A stretch of 64,000 nt of DNA, taken from assembly GCA_937974245.1 (NCBI GenBank), contig CALJKV010000071.1, positions 15,611-79,610 of the forward strand, given 5' to 3'. Of this stretch, positions 33,678 to 42,688 are shown piece by piece. The notes below the pieces were generated by a model. That model was not told the DNA's origin. It was given only the letters and a program-made list of their open reading frames with translations, and did no database searches. Positions within the stretch are counted from its first letter, which is position 1. Every line of letters starts with the position of its first letter. This stretch comes from an uncultured Chloroflexota bacterium. GTDB lineage: Bacteria > Chloroflexota > Anaerolineae > Aggregatilineales > Phototrophicaceae. The position numbers and the translations under genes were made by a program.

Positions 33678-33984
33678 TGCGCGTGAATCACCCTCTGGTA
33701 AGTATATGAGCACTGCCGATTATTCCCCCCGTCAGAATGCCTGTCAAGTCGCCGCTGCATGAGAGTGTGCTAAGTAGTGAATGTCACCTGGAAAGTTAAA
33801 AGGTACGGCCTCAGCCTGTTTGTTGATTTTTCTGTCGATTGGTTCGAAATGTGTACCCAAACGTATCAGGGCCGCCGAGCAGTCCAATTCCTCGTGTCTC
33901 GCACCCCTTAACCATATCTCACGGTAGAATAGGGAGAATAGAGTTGAAATTAGTGTGATCTTTTTAAGACACAGGGAGCTATTT

Positions 33985-35610
33985 ATGACTAATGAGAGAT
34001 TAACGAGCGAGATCTGGCTGGTTGCCAGCGGCGATCTGCGCGAGAGCGCCAACCAGACGTGTTGGGCAGCACAGGCTGATATGGAGGCTCGGATTGCCGC
34101 CGCCTTTGCCAGCGAAGGCTGTACGGTACGTCGGGCACACCCCTATGACCCGGCCCGCGGGCATGGCTTCATCTCCAGCCAGCGCATGGGTATGGATGTG
34201 TTCAAGGCCATCCCGAACGACGCGCCATTGGTCGTGGCAGAGGCCGTCTGGCAGTACAGTCACCACGTCCTGGCTGGGCTGCGTTCACATCACGGCCCAA
34301 TCCTCACCCTCGCCAATTGGAGCGGGCAGTGGCCGGGATTGGTTGGGATGCTCAATCTCAATGGCTCGCTCACGAAAGCGGGGGTTGCCTACAGTACCTT
34401 GTGGAGCGAGGATTTTACCGACGCTTATTTCCGCGATGGGCTGCGCCAATGGCTGCGTGAGGGATTGGTGAAACATGACATTTCGCATGTGCGGAATCTG
34501 GTGCTGTCCGCACTGCCTGGTGTAGCAGTGGAAACCGGCCAACGGCTGGCACGCCAATTACAGGCTGACAAAGCCATCCTTGGCGTGTTTGACGAGGGCT
34601 GCATGGGTATGTACAACGCGATCATTGACGATGAACTGCTCAACCCGATGGGTATCTACAAGGAACGACTTAGTCAGTCAGCGTTGGTGGCCGCGATGGG
34701 TGATGTGAGCGACGAGGAAGCCCAGGCCGCCCGCCGCTGGCTGGATGAACGTGGCCTGACGTTCGTAACTGGGGACGACTCAGCTGTAGACTTAACCGAC
34801 GCCCAGATTCATGAGCAGATGAAGATGTATATTGCTGCTGTCCGCATCGCCCACAGCTTTGGCTGTGACGCCATCGGCATCCAGTACCAGCAGGGACTGA
34901 AGGACATGACACCGGCTTCCGACCTGGTGGAAGGACTGCTCAACAACGTCGAGCGCCCCCCGGTCTACCACGCCGAATCTCGCGCAGAACTCTACGCGGG
35001 GGTGGCGCTGCCCCACTTCAACGAAGTAGACGAAGGCGCGGCCGTCGATTCCTTGGTAACAAACCGCGTGTGGGGTGCGCTCGGCTATGACCCGGCCACG
35101 ACGCTGCACGATGTCCGTTGGGGCGAACATTACAGCGGCGGTGGGGTAGATGATTTTGTGTGGGTATTTCTTATCAGCGGCGCGGCGCCGGCCTCACACT
35201 TTACCGGAGGGTATGCTGGGGCGAGTAGTGAACGCCAACCACCGATGTACTTTCCCAAAGGCGGTGGCACGCTCAAAGGCGTCAGCAAGCCGGGTGAAAT
35301 TGTGTGGAGTCGGGTGTATGTGTGGAACGGGGCGCTGCACGCCGATATGGGGCGAGCGACGGTGGTCGAACTGCCCGAAGCCGAAACTGAGCGCCGTTGG
35401 GGGGCGACGACTCCGCAGTGGCCGATTATGCATGCGGTCTTACACGGTGTTTCCCGCGACCAGATGATGGCCCGCCACAAGGCGAATCACCTGAATGTAG
35501 CCTATACCCCCTCAGCGAGTGATGCGGATAAGGCATTAGCCGCCAAAGCTGCCATGTTCAACGCGATGGGTATCCAGGTACACCTGTGCGGTGATGTGAA
35601 AGTAGGGTAG
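33985..35610 (+). CDS. L-fucose/L-arabinose isomerase-like protein
   Basis: A 541-aa protein of the fucose/arabinose isomerase superfamily. Start ATG 33985 has GGAG 6 bases upstream. The N-terminal half is Rossmann-like (WLVASGDLRES, VVAEAVWQYSHH, LANWSGQWPG) and the middle contains the metal-binding region (FDEGCMGMYNAIIDDELLNP with Glu and Asp). It ends in a beta domain. It should interconvert an aldose and a ketose using a divalent metal in the cytoplasm. It is the outermost gene of the sugar locus, convergent with the VOC gene, and gives the most direct clue that the locus handles a deoxyhexose, pentose or similar aldose. Confidence 0.75.
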   Translation: MTNERLTSEIWLVASGDLRESANQTCWAAQADMEARIAAAFASEGCTVRRAHPYDPARGHGFISSQRMGMDVFKAIPNDAPLVVAEAVWQYSHHVLAGLRSHHGPILTLANWSGQWPGLVGMLNLNGSLTKAGVAYSTLWSEDFTDAYFRDGLRQWLREGLVKHDISHVRNLVLSALPGVAVETGQRLARQLQADKAILGVFDEGCMGMYNAIIDDELLNPMGIYKERLSQSALVAAMGDVSDEEAQAARRWLDERGLTFVTGDDSAVDLTDAQIHEQMKMYIAAVRIAHSFGCDAIGIQYQQGLKDMTPASDLVEGLLNNVERPPVYHAESRAELYAGVALPHFNEVDEGAAVDSLVTNRVWGALGYDPATTLHDVRWGEHYSGGGVDDFVWVFLISGAAPASHFTGGYAGASSERQPPMYFPKGGGTLKGVSKPGEIVWSRVYVWNGALHADMGRATVVELPEAETERRWGATTPQWPIMHAVLHGVSRDQMMARHKANHLNVAYTPSASDADKALAAKAAMFNAMGIQVHLCGDVKVG

Positions 35611-35645
35611 TGCTGGTCGTGCTTATCCTGAAAACGGGTTGGCCG

Positions 35646-35674
35646 GTAGGGGAGAGTTTCTGACCCTCCCCTAC
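35646..35674. terminator. bidirectional terminator between convergent genes
   Basis: Perfect 9-bp stem GTAGGGGAG / CTCCCCTAC with an 11-base loop, midway between the stop codons at 35610 (plus) and 35687 (minus). No strong T-run follows. Confidence 0.6.
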
Positions 35675-35686
35675 AACAAGCCGGAA

Positions 35687-36103
35687 TTATTTCACAACCT
35701 GGTTGAACTCAATTTTTTCACCATCTGGCCCCAGGATGTTGAAGTAATATACGCCCTTTTCCCAGAATGGTAGAAAAACGGGCGACTCTTCAACCGGCTC
35801 AAGACCGGCAGCCCGCGCCGCCGCAAACGCCGCGCCAATATCGCGTACATCCAACGCGAAGTGGTCGATATGACCGTGTTGGCGGCTATGGATTTCGTCT
35901 AAATCGTCGCCAGTAAGCTGGTAGAGTTCCAGCACAAACCCGTTGAGTTCCAGCATGACAACCCGAATTACGTCGTCACCCTGGGGTAGTTCCCGCACCA
36001 TAACCTCAGCGAAACCCATCCCGGTATAGAATACCCTCGACTTTTGGAGGTCGGTTACGGGTAATCCGAGGTGCTGGAAGCCTGTCAGATTATCTCTAAA
36101 CAT
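35687..36103 (-). CDS. VOC-family (glyoxalase-like) protein
   Basis: A 138-aa vicinal-oxygen-chelate protein. Two beta-alpha-beta-beta-beta modules are visible. The first begins GFQHLGLPVTDLQKSRVFYT with a metal-ligand His. The second begins HGHIDHFALDVRDIGAAFAA, and the end PDGEKIEFNQV carries a ligand Glu. Enzymes of this fold act as glyoxalases, epimerases, dioxygenases or resistance proteins. In this locus a role in handling an aldehyde by-product or epimerising an intermediate is possible but unproven. It is the last gene of the minus-strand arm and is separated from the reductase by 140 bases, so it may have its own promoter. Confidence 0.85.
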   Translation of the reverse strand: MFRDNLTGFQHLGLPVTDLQKSRVFYTGMGFAEVMVRELPQGDDVIRVVMLELNGFVLELYQLTGDDLDEIHSRQHGHIDHFALDVRDIGAAFAAARAAGLEPVEESPVFLPFWEKGVYYFNILGPDGEKIEFNQVVK

Positions 36104-36242
36104 CGTGCATAATCCTTGTGTGCGGTTGTCCGCCTCAATAAACGCGCTTAGACTATGCCAGAATCAACACAGGAATGCCACCTGCTTTTGACTCGGCATT
36201 CAGCACTTTTCCCTTAAGACCTAGCACTTTCGACACGGCACC

Positions 36243-37238
36243 TCAGGCCGTATACACCGGGTCATGATATGGTTGCAGAATGCGCTCAATTGCAGCGGAC
36301 ATCTCTGGTGTGAAGTCCCAGGACGCACTGGCAGCATTTTCCTCGACATGAGCAACGGTTTGTGCCCCGCAGATGACCGACGTGACCGCCTCCTGGTAGA
36401 TCAGCCAGTTGATAGCAACCTGGCTCAACGGCTTCTCGATTTCCGCCGCGAACGCCATGAGTTCAGTGCGAATCTGATGATACCTTTCAAACAGTTTCCC
36501 ATTGAGTTTGGGGTTGGCCGAGCGTACATCATGTGTGTCGAACTGGTGTTGCGCCTTGAATTGGTCGGTCAGCAGCCCCTGGAATAAAGGGCTGTATGGG
36601 AAGAACGCCAGCCCGTGTTGGCGGCAGTACGGGAATATCTCGTTTTCCGTCCGGTAATCCAGTGGAATGTTGTGATACTGGATCGGGTTGCGTTCCAGCA
36701 GGTTATATAGCCCCTGGTGTGACACAACTTCCCCATACTGGCGTGTTTCGTCCATCAGCGCCGCCGAGAAATTGGATACCCCAATATGGCGGATTTTACC
36801 GGCGGTTTTTAGCTTGTTGAGCGTCTCCATTGTCGCTGCAATTGGGGTGGCCGGGTCAGGCCAGTGAATCTGGTAGATGTCCACATAGTCGGTGTTGAGA
36901 CGGCGCAGGCTATCGTTAATTTCGCGCTCAATGGTGGCTGGCTTCAGGTCATTGGTGATATTTCCGCCGGCGTCCCAGCTTAAGCCGCACTTGGTGGCGA
37001 TAATGACGTTCTGGCGCTGGCCGCGCAAGGCCTGGCCCAGGATCGTCTCCGCATGGCCGAAGCCGTAGACCGGCGCGACATCAAAAAACGTGATACCCAG
37101 TTCAATAGCACGCCGAATCGCCTGAATCGAATCGGCGTCATCGGTGCCATTCCAGATGGCGCTGCCCCCGGCGGCCCAACAGCCAAACCCTACCGCCGAA
37201 AATTCAAAATCGATTGCAGTAACTGACTTCATCTTCAT
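36243..37238 (-). CDS. aldo-keto reductase
   Basis: A 331-aa NAD(P)-dependent oxidoreductase of the AKR superfamily. The catalytic tetrad is visible: Asp and Tyr in FFDVAPVYGFGHAE (about 51-64), Lys in IIATKCGL (about 79) and His in YQIHWPDP (about 121). A late LSQVAINWLIYQ motif precedes the cofactor site. Members near sugar genes reduce or oxidise sugar aldehydes, for example L-fucose or D-threo-aldose dehydrogenases. It follows the epimerase gene on the same strand with a 22-base gap, so they are coexpressed. Confidence 0.92.
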   Translation of the reverse strand: MKMKSVTAIDFEFSAVGFGCWAAGGSAIWNGTDDADSIQAIRRAIELGITFFDVAPVYGFGHAETILGQALRGQRQNVIIATKCGLSWDAGGNITNDLKPATIEREINDSLRRLNTDYVDIYQIHWPDPATPIAATMETLNKLKTAGKIRHIGVSNFSAALMDETRQYGEVVSHQGLYNLLERNPIQYHNIPLDYRTENEIFPYCRQHGLAFFPYSPLFQGLLTDQFKAQHQFDTHDVRSANPKLNGKLFERYHQIRTELMAFAAEIEKPLSQVAINWLIYQEAVTSVICGAQTVAHVEENAASASWDFTPEMSAAIERILQPYHDPVYTA

Positions 37239-37260
37239 TGCATTTTGACTTTCTCCGGTG

Positions 37261-38124
37261 TTACTTCATCAGACCGCGCATAAAGAGCAGCGCTTTGTAG
37301 GCAGCGTCGTCCATGTCAATGCCTATGCTCAGGTCACGGTACACTTTGATGTCCGCGCCGACCTGCCCGCCTGGCTTGAGGAACGGCTCCATCACGATAT
37401 AGCCCTGGTAGTTGATCTGCCGCAGCGCGGCGGCAATTTCCGTCCAGGGGATATGACCGTAGCCGGGTGGCATCCTATTGTTCTCGCCAATATGGAAATG
37501 CCCCAGGTGTTCACCCGCCCGGAGTATCGCTTCAGAGGCGAAATCTTCCTCAATATTCATGTGGAAGGTGTCAAGCATGACTTTCGCGTTCGGGCTGCCG
37601 ACCATCTGGCAGTAGGCCACCGCTTCGGCACACGTATTCAGGAGGTACTGCTCAAAGCGGTTGACGACTTCCATGTTGAATAATACGCGGTTATCTTCGG
37701 CGGCCTTGACCGCCTCTTTCATACTGGCGACGCTGCGTTCCAGGTAGGGGCGTTTATCGGTCACATGCTTGGGCAGGGTGCTGGGCCAGGAACTATAGAT
37801 AATCCCGCCCATCCTGCCGCCGCCCATCTCACCAATTGCTGCCGCCATCTGCTGTAAATAGGCGATGCCGCGCTTGCGAGTGGCCTCGTCTTCAGAAGCG
37901 ATATCATACTGGTGGGGCAGGCCGATGCAGTAACTGAGGGCGATGCCTTTGTGGTCGGCGTGGGCTTTCAGTTCGCGCCGCTCGTCCACTGTCATGTTGC
38001 CTACCGTGCCGGCGTTCACCTCCAGCACGTCGAAACCCAGCCCGGCTACCTTGTCAATAAACGAATGGAAATCTACATCCCATTCCTGAGTCCAGTAAGC
38101 GTAATAGATGCCTATCTTATTCAT
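37261..38124 (-). CDS. sugar epimerase/isomerase, D-tagatose/D-psicose 3-epimerase-like
   Basis: A 287-aa TIM-barrel protein of the xylose-isomerase-like family. The ketose 3-epimerase hallmarks are present: EVVNRFEQYLLNT with a metal-ligand Glu, MLDTFHMNIEE with Asp and His, HIGENNRMPPGYG, and a final EPFLKPGG containing Glu. The opening MNKIGIYYAYWTQEW is also typical. It should epimerise a free ketose (tagatose, psicose, fructose or a relative) at C3 with manganese or cobalt. It sits between the reductase and the transaldolase-like gene, 5 bases from the latter's stop. Confidence 0.88.
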   Translation of the reverse strand: MNKIGIYYAYWTQEWDVDFHSFIDKVAGLGFDVLEVNAGTVGNMTVDERRELKAHADHKGIALSYCIGLPHQYDIASEDEATRKRGIAYLQQMAAAIGEMGGGRMGGIIYSSWPSTLPKHVTDKRPYLERSVASMKEAVKAAEDNRVLFNMEVVNRFEQYLLNTCAEAVAYCQMVGSPNAKVMLDTFHMNIEEDFASEAILRAGEHLGHFHIGENNRMPPGYGHIPWTEIAAALRQINYQGYIVMEPFLKPGGQVGADIKVYRDLSIGIDMDDAAYKALLFMRGLMK

Positions 38125-38129
38125 CTGGT

Positions 38130-38816
38130 TTACCCTCTATTTCCCAACGAATGCGGAATCTGTTCCCAATTTTGCTCAAAACGGTCGATCCAGTTCTCCG
38201 TCAAGTCTGAATCCAGCAGGCGCAGCATAATTTCATACTGCATCACCAGGATCGGCGCACCGGCCAGCAACACTTTCTCCGCCTGTTCCGGGCTACGAAT
38301 ACTGGCTGCGGCAATCTGAGTGGAGATGTGATGCCGCTGGTACATCGTGGTGATGTCTGCCACCAACTGGTAAGCATCCACACCGGAATCCACAATCCGC
38401 CCGATGTATGGCGCGACGTAAGCAGCGTCTGCGCTGGCCGCCAGAAACGCCTGATTTACGGTTGCAATTGTTGTAATAAGCGGCTTGCCTCCCTGGGCAG
38501 CGATGCGCCGTCCGGCAGCGATACCAGCGTGCGTGGCGACCAGTTTGGGTTGAATCTGTGCCGAAATCGCTCGCAGCGAGTCCATTTCCCGCAAATAGTC
38601 GTCCATCTCCGGGCCGTGAAGCTGCACGAAGACTGGCACATCCACCGCTTCACACACCTGTGTCACCAGGTATTCTAGCGATTTGCCGCCTGCCGTCCAT
38701 TGTTCCATGATAGCGGGATTGGTGGCAATCGCGCCGACCAGCCCGTTATTGGCGATCTTGATAACTTGTTCTGGGGTACCTTCAATCCATAGTTCCAGCA
38801 TAGTCTGTTTATCCAT
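38130..38816 (-). CDS. transaldolase-like protein (fructose-6-phosphate aldolase family)
   Basis: A 228-aa protein starting MDKQTMLELWIEGTPEQVIK at ATG 38816; longer frames run antisense into the kinase gene. It has the layout of the short transaldolase/F6P-aldolase group: IATNPAIM near residue 35, the Schiff-base Lys in PKLVATHAG (aligned with the family KIPMT), TTIATVNQAFLAA and YVAPYIGRI. Several positions differ from standard members (VQLHGPEMDD where most have a more hydrophobic strand), so the donor may not be an ordinary sugar phosphate. It probably performs the C-C bond step of the locus, cutting or transferring a dihydroxyacetone unit. Confidence 0.85.
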   Translation of the reverse strand: MDKQTMLELWIEGTPEQVIKIANNGLVGAIATNPAIMEQWTAGGKSLEYLVTQVCEAVDVPVFVQLHGPEMDDYLREMDSLRAISAQIQPKLVATHAGIAAGRRIAAQGGKPLITTIATVNQAFLAASADAAYVAPYIGRIVDSGVDAYQLVADITTMYQRHHISTQIAAASIRSPEQAEKVLLAGAPILVMQYEIMLRLLDSDLTENWIDRFEQNWEQIPHSLGNRG

Positions 38817-38847
38817 TCGTTCGTATACACGCGTGACTGCCCCCGCT

Positions 38848-40374
38848 TTACAGAGCTGCAATCTCGTCATAAACCGGTGCGAGGGCATTGTACAGGTTAT
38901 TGAAAATCGGGTACATCCTCTCATATACTGCCTGTGTTACCGGGTTCGGCTGTACCGTCGAGGCAATTGTGTTCATCGTCTCAATCATCGAGAAGTCAGG
39001 GTACAACCCCACGCCCACGCCACCCACCAGCGCCGCGCCCATTGAGGTCGCTTCTTCCAGAATCGCCAACCGGTGAATTGGCATCCCGTAGAAGTCGGCC
39101 ATGATCTGATTCCACACATGCCCCCTTGCACCACCGCCGATCACGCGCATGGATTCGATGTGTGTGCCCTGGTTGCGGAACGCATCCAGGATGACGCGCA
39201 GGTTCATGGTGACACCTTCCAGCACCGCCCGGTACATGTGGGCGCGACTGTGCCGAATCGTCAGACCTATGAATGCACCTCGCGCATGAGGATTCCAGCG
39301 TGGGCTGCGTTCCCCCATCAGATAGGGCAGGTAGAAAAGACCGTCTGTGCCAGGAGCAATCTTTTCAATCTCCAGGTTGATGAGTTCGTAGGCGCTGATG
39401 CCTAACGTTTTCGCCGCCTCTTTCTCGAACACGGCGAGTTGATCGCGTGTCCATTGGTATGATGCACCAGCCGCTTGCATCGTGCCGGTGGGCATGACCA
39501 TATTGGGGATGACGTGGCCGAAAGTAAAAGTGCGGTAATCCGGATCGTAAATCGGCTTGGGGGTTGAAAGGGCAATCCAGGACGATGAGCCGACATAGTT
39601 ATAGGCAGACCCCTCGCGGATCACACCCGCCCCGGCTGCCGCGCACGCACCGTCCCCACCGCCGATCACCACCGGAGTCCCCGCCGCGACACCCACTTCA
39701 TCAGCCACTTCTGGGCGCACTGCACCGACCACATCTACCGATTGGCGCAGTTCAGGCAGTTTTTCGACTGGCAGATTGACGGCATCCAGGATTTTCGTTG
39801 ACCACTGGCCGGTTCCCAGGTCATATAGGTTCATGCTGGAGGCATCAGAAGGGTCCGTTACGAAAATACCGGTCAAGCGGGCGACAATCGAGTCTTTGGC
39901 GTGGACAAATTTGTATGCAGCCGCATAAATATCTGGCTGGTGGTCACGTATCCATAGGATTTTCGCCAGTGAATAAGAGGCGCTCAGGCGATGCCCGGAA
40001 ATCCGGTATACTTCCTCAAAAGAAACCCGCTCACCCACCCAGGCTTCCTGCGCTAGCGAACGCTGGTCGGCCCAAATGATGGCATTCCGCAGCGGGCGCG
40101 CATCCCGATCAAGGGCTACTGCGCCCATCATTTGCCCGCTAAATGTGATGCAGGCGATTTCGCTCTTGCTGGCGTGCGTTTCTTGCAGCAGTTGGTGGGT
40201 TGAACCGCAGACTGCCCGCCACCAGTCTTCCGGGTTCTGTTCGGCCCAGCCGGTATGGGCATACTCAGTCTCGTAGGCGTAGAACGCCGCGCCGACTAGC
40301 CGGCCTTCTTGGTCATAGAGTGTTGCTTTGTTGCCAGTTGTTCCCAGATCGTGTGCAATAATGAATTTTGCCAT
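38848..40374 (-). CDS. FGGY-family sugar kinase, xylulokinase-like
   Basis: A 508-aa carbohydrate kinase. Start ATG 40374 has AAGAAGGA upstream. The phosphate-1 motif DLGTTGNKATLYDQEG opens the protein. The FGGY signature is degenerate but present, in MGERSPRWNPHARGAFIGL, and the adenosine motif IGGGARGHVWNQIMADFYGM, with its GGGA core, is clear. It matches xylulokinases best and phosphorylates a ketose (xylulose or a 6-deoxy/tagatose-like ketose). It is first in the minus-strand arm: kinase, transaldolase, epimerase and reductase are separated by 31, 5 and 22 bases, consistent with one operon. Confidence 0.92.
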   Translation of the reverse strand: MAKFIIAHDLGTTGNKATLYDQEGRLVGAAFYAYETEYAHTGWAEQNPEDWWRAVCGSTHQLLQETHASKSEIACITFSGQMMGAVALDRDARPLRNAIIWADQRSLAQEAWVGERVSFEEVYRISGHRLSASYSLAKILWIRDHQPDIYAAAYKFVHAKDSIVARLTGIFVTDPSDASSMNLYDLGTGQWSTKILDAVNLPVEKLPELRQSVDVVGAVRPEVADEVGVAAGTPVVIGGGDGACAAAGAGVIREGSAYNYVGSSSWIALSTPKPIYDPDYRTFTFGHVIPNMVMPTGTMQAAGASYQWTRDQLAVFEKEAAKTLGISAYELINLEIEKIAPGTDGLFYLPYLMGERSPRWNPHARGAFIGLTIRHSRAHMYRAVLEGVTMNLRVILDAFRNQGTHIESMRVIGGGARGHVWNQIMADFYGMPIHRLAILEEATSMGAALVGGVGVGLYPDFSMIETMNTIASTVQPNPVTQAVYERMYPIFNNLYNALAPVYDEIAAL

Positions 40375-40542
40375 TTTCCTTCTTTTCTTCACTCAGTAAA
40401 AAGGTCTATTTTCGGTCAACGACATCAGGCAAGGTGTTGTGCTTCTCCTGGAAGACGGGTGACAACAGGAACATGAGAGAAGACATTATTGCAACCTGCC
40501 AGGCCGCCTGCCCGCTGAAATTACCCCTGATAGAAAGTCTGT

Positions 40543-40572
40543 TTGACAGCTATACAATGCCTATAGTATAAT
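40543..40572 (+). promoter_or_regulatory. sigma70 promoter of GntR/UTRA regulator
   Basis: Perfect TTGACA (40543-40548) and perfect TATAAT (40567-40572) with an 18-base spacer, 42 bases before the GTG start of the regulator. Confidence 0.85.
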
Positions 40573-40582
40573 GGCCTTAACC

Positions 40583-40592
40583 TGTAATTACA
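40583..40592. promoter_or_regulatory. GntR/HutC-type operator palindrome
   Basis: Perfect 10-bp palindrome TGTAATTACA, centred about 15 bases after the -10 box and in the divergent gap between kinase and regulator genes. The GTxxTxAC-like form fits HutC-type GntR operators, so autoregulation with joint control of the kinase operon is the likely reading. Confidence 0.6.
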
Positions 40593-40613
40593 AGTCATGC
40601 GAGGCAACAACAG

Positions 40614-41384
40614 GTGGTTGATATTCGGGAAGCGATTTTCTCCGATCATAGAATAGATACCGCCAAACCTGTGCCCTATCATACCCAGGTTTATCAAGCG
40701 TTGGAACAGATTATCACCACCGCTTTGCAACCGGGGCAGCAGCTTCCGGGCGAGCCAAAACTATGTGACTTGTTCGGCGTCAGCCGTACTGTTATTCGCC
40801 AGGCACTGGACCAACTGCTGCGCGATGGCCTGATTGTTCGGGTGATGGGGAAGGGCACCTTTGTTGCCGAGCCGAAGATTAACGAAGGTCTGATCGGGCG
40901 GCTGACCGGGTTCTATGAAGATATGGTCGCGCAGGGCTATACCCCGGTCTCGAAAGTCTTGCAGCAGGAACTTGTGCATGCTAACGCGAAAGTTGCGCGT
41001 AATCTCAACCTCTCAGTAGAGGCGGATGTCATTGCTATCCGGCGGCTTCGCTTCGTGAATGGCGTGCCGCTGCAACTCGTGATGACGTATATGCCCTACG
41101 CCCTGTGCGCGTCTTTACTGCGGGCGGATTTCACACAACAGTCGTTATACGCGTATCTGCGCCAAACCTGTGACTTACAGATTGTATCCGGTACGCGCAG
41201 GATTGAAGCGGTACTGGCTACCGACGAAGAGGCAAGACTGCTGGCGATTTCACCGGGTTCGCCCTTGATTCTGATCGACAGCGTCAGCTACCTGGAAGAC
41301 GGGACGGCGCTGGAATACTACCATGCGGTGCACCGCAGTGATCGCGCCCGTTTTGAAGTGAGCCTGATGCGCGTGCGGGATTGA
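40614..41384 (+). CDS. GntR-family regulator with UTRA ligand domain
   Basis: A 256-aa repressor of the HutC subfamily. Winged helix-turn-helix at about residues 20-85 (LPGEPKLCDLFGVSRTVIRQ, LRDGLIVRVMGKGTFVAEP), then a UTRA domain (about 105-250) that binds small metabolites, often sugar phosphates (RLRFVNGVPLQLVMTYMPYA, LEDGTALEYYHAVHRSDRA). The start is GTG 40614 with GAGG 6 bases upstream. It diverges from the kinase operon, and a palindrome fitting its class lies in its leader, so it probably senses a phosphorylated intermediate of the locus. Confidence 0.92.
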   Translation: MVDIREAIFSDHRIDTAKPVPYHTQVYQALEQIITTALQPGQQLPGEPKLCDLFGVSRTVIRQALDQLLRDGLIVRVMGKGTFVAEPKINEGLIGRLTGFYEDMVAQGYTPVSKVLQQELVHANAKVARNLNLSVEADVIAIRRLRFVNGVPLQLVMTYMPYALCASLLRADFTQQSLYAYLRQTCDLQIVSGTRRIEAVLATDEEARLLAISPGSPLILIDSVSYLEDGTALEYYHAVHRSDRARFEVSLMRVRD

Positions 41385-41435
41385 GCCTTTTTGTTCCAGG
41401 AATAACCAAGCTGCTGCACGGCGATTCTGGCTTGC

Positions 41436-41464
41436 TTGACAAAAATTGTATTTCACGGTATTTT
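41436..41464 (+). promoter_or_regulatory. promoter of LacI-type regulator
   Basis: Perfect TTGACA (41436-41441) with TATTTT (41459-41464), 17 bases apart, 60 bases before the LacI ATG. Confidence 0.7.
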
Positions 41465-41468
41465 TTGT

Positions 41469-41480
41469 GAAAACGATTTC
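41469..41480. promoter_or_regulatory. LacI-family operator
   Basis: GAAAACGATTTC, of the GAAAnCGnTTTC form characteristic of LacI/GalR regulators (central CG, mirrored GAAA/TTTC arms), 5 bases after the -10 box. Binding here would block the promoter, suggesting autoregulation. Confidence 0.75.
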
Positions 41481-41524
41481 TCAAAAACATGAACGTATTA
41501 TTTTTAATGGTTTGAATAGAAACT

Positions 41525-42547
41525 ATGGCGAAAATTACGATTGGTGACGTCGCTCAGTATGCACGGGTTTCACGAGCAACCGTCTCCCGTGTGCTGAATG
41601 GCAACGATGCCGTTGACGAAGACTTACGCACCCGTGTACTCGATGCGGTGCGCACGCTCAACTATACGCCCAATCGCATCGCCCGGAGACTGCGTAAAGA
41701 GTCGCACGATGTCATCGGCCTGATCGTCTCTGACATCCAGAACCCTCATTTCGTCTCGGTCATCAAAGGCGTTGAAGAAGCCGCATATACCAACAGTATG
41801 AATGTGCTGTTGTGTAGTACCGGTGAAGACTCGGATCGGCTCAAAAACTACAGCGAAGTCATGCGGGCGGAATCGGTGGCCGGACTTATCGTCGTCCCCA
41901 CCTGCGATGACGATGCCCGCATATTCGAGACTCTGCGCGAATACAACATCCCCATCGTTATCCTGGATCGTATCATTGATGGTTTTCAAGCCGATGTCGT
42001 ACGCTCGAACAATGAAGATGGCGCTTATCGCCTCGTCAGTCATTTGCTCGATCATGGGTATCGCCGCATTGCGATTGTGCATCCCAACCTCAAAACGGGG
42101 TTTGAACGTTACGCGGGGTACGCGGCTGCTCTCGGTAAACATGGCATCACCGTTGAACCATCCCTGGTGAAGAACTCAGGGCACCATATTGAAGATGGTT
42201 ACACGCATACCCGCGAACTGTTGGCTTCCGCCAATCCACCAGAAGCGCTTTTCACCGCGACGAACCTGCTGACAATTGGCGCATTGCGGGCACTGCGCGA
42301 ACGGCAGTTTCGTGTGCCACAGGATATTGCGCTAGTTGGTTTTGACGATTTGCCGTGGACTGACGAGTTCGCCGTTCCGGTTACAGTGGTTGCCCAGCAG
42401 ACGTTCCAGCTAGGGAAAACCGCAGTGGAAGTGCTGGTACGGCGGTTGGATGACCCCAGCCTGCCATATGTAACCCATAATCTGGAGACCGAACTCATCG
42501 TCCGGAAATCCTGCGGGACAAAAAGCGCCCGCACTAAACATTTGTGA
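41525..42547 (+). CDS. LacI-family transcriptional regulator
   Basis: A 340-aa regulator. The helix-turn-helix and hinge are at residues 4-60 (TIGDVAQYARVSRATVSRVL, YTPNRIARRLR). The rest is the two-lobed periplasmic-binding-like domain (GLIVSDIQNPHFVSVIKGVE, VGFDDLPWTDEFAVPVTVVA). It should repress the transporter genes downstream in the absence of a sugar. The promoter and LacI-type palindrome in front of it argue for autoregulation. A 140-base gap with no clear terminator separates it from the binding-protein gene, so read-through is possible. Confidence 0.94.
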   Translation: MAKITIGDVAQYARVSRATVSRVLNGNDAVDEDLRTRVLDAVRTLNYTPNRIARRLRKESHDVIGLIVSDIQNPHFVSVIKGVEEAAYTNSMNVLLCSTGEDSDRLKNYSEVMRAESVAGLIVVPTCDDDARIFETLREYNIPIVILDRIIDGFQADVVRSNNEDGAYRLVSHLLDHGYRRIAIVHPNLKTGFERYAGYAAALGKHGITVEPSLVKNSGHHIEDGYTHTRELLASANPPEALFTATNLLTIGALRALRERQFRVPQDIALVGFDDLPWTDEFAVPVTVVAQQTFQLGKTAVEVLVRRLDDPSLPYVTHNLETELIVRKSCGTKSARTKHL

Positions 42548-42688
42548 ACACCACTCCGGCGTCACTGCCGAGGTGTTTAACCCTACCGTGTTGATACAGG
42601 AAAAGGAGGCCATTATTGAAGCATTCCGTTATCCGGCACAAAGAAATAGCTCAAGACCATTTTCAAAATATCCCGTAGGAGGATTTCT

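Noticed and set aside
33018..33713. Defence operon with the patatin gene
   Set aside because: Genes are convergent and the TIR-like domain lacks an obvious catalytic Glu, so no operon-level system can be claimed.
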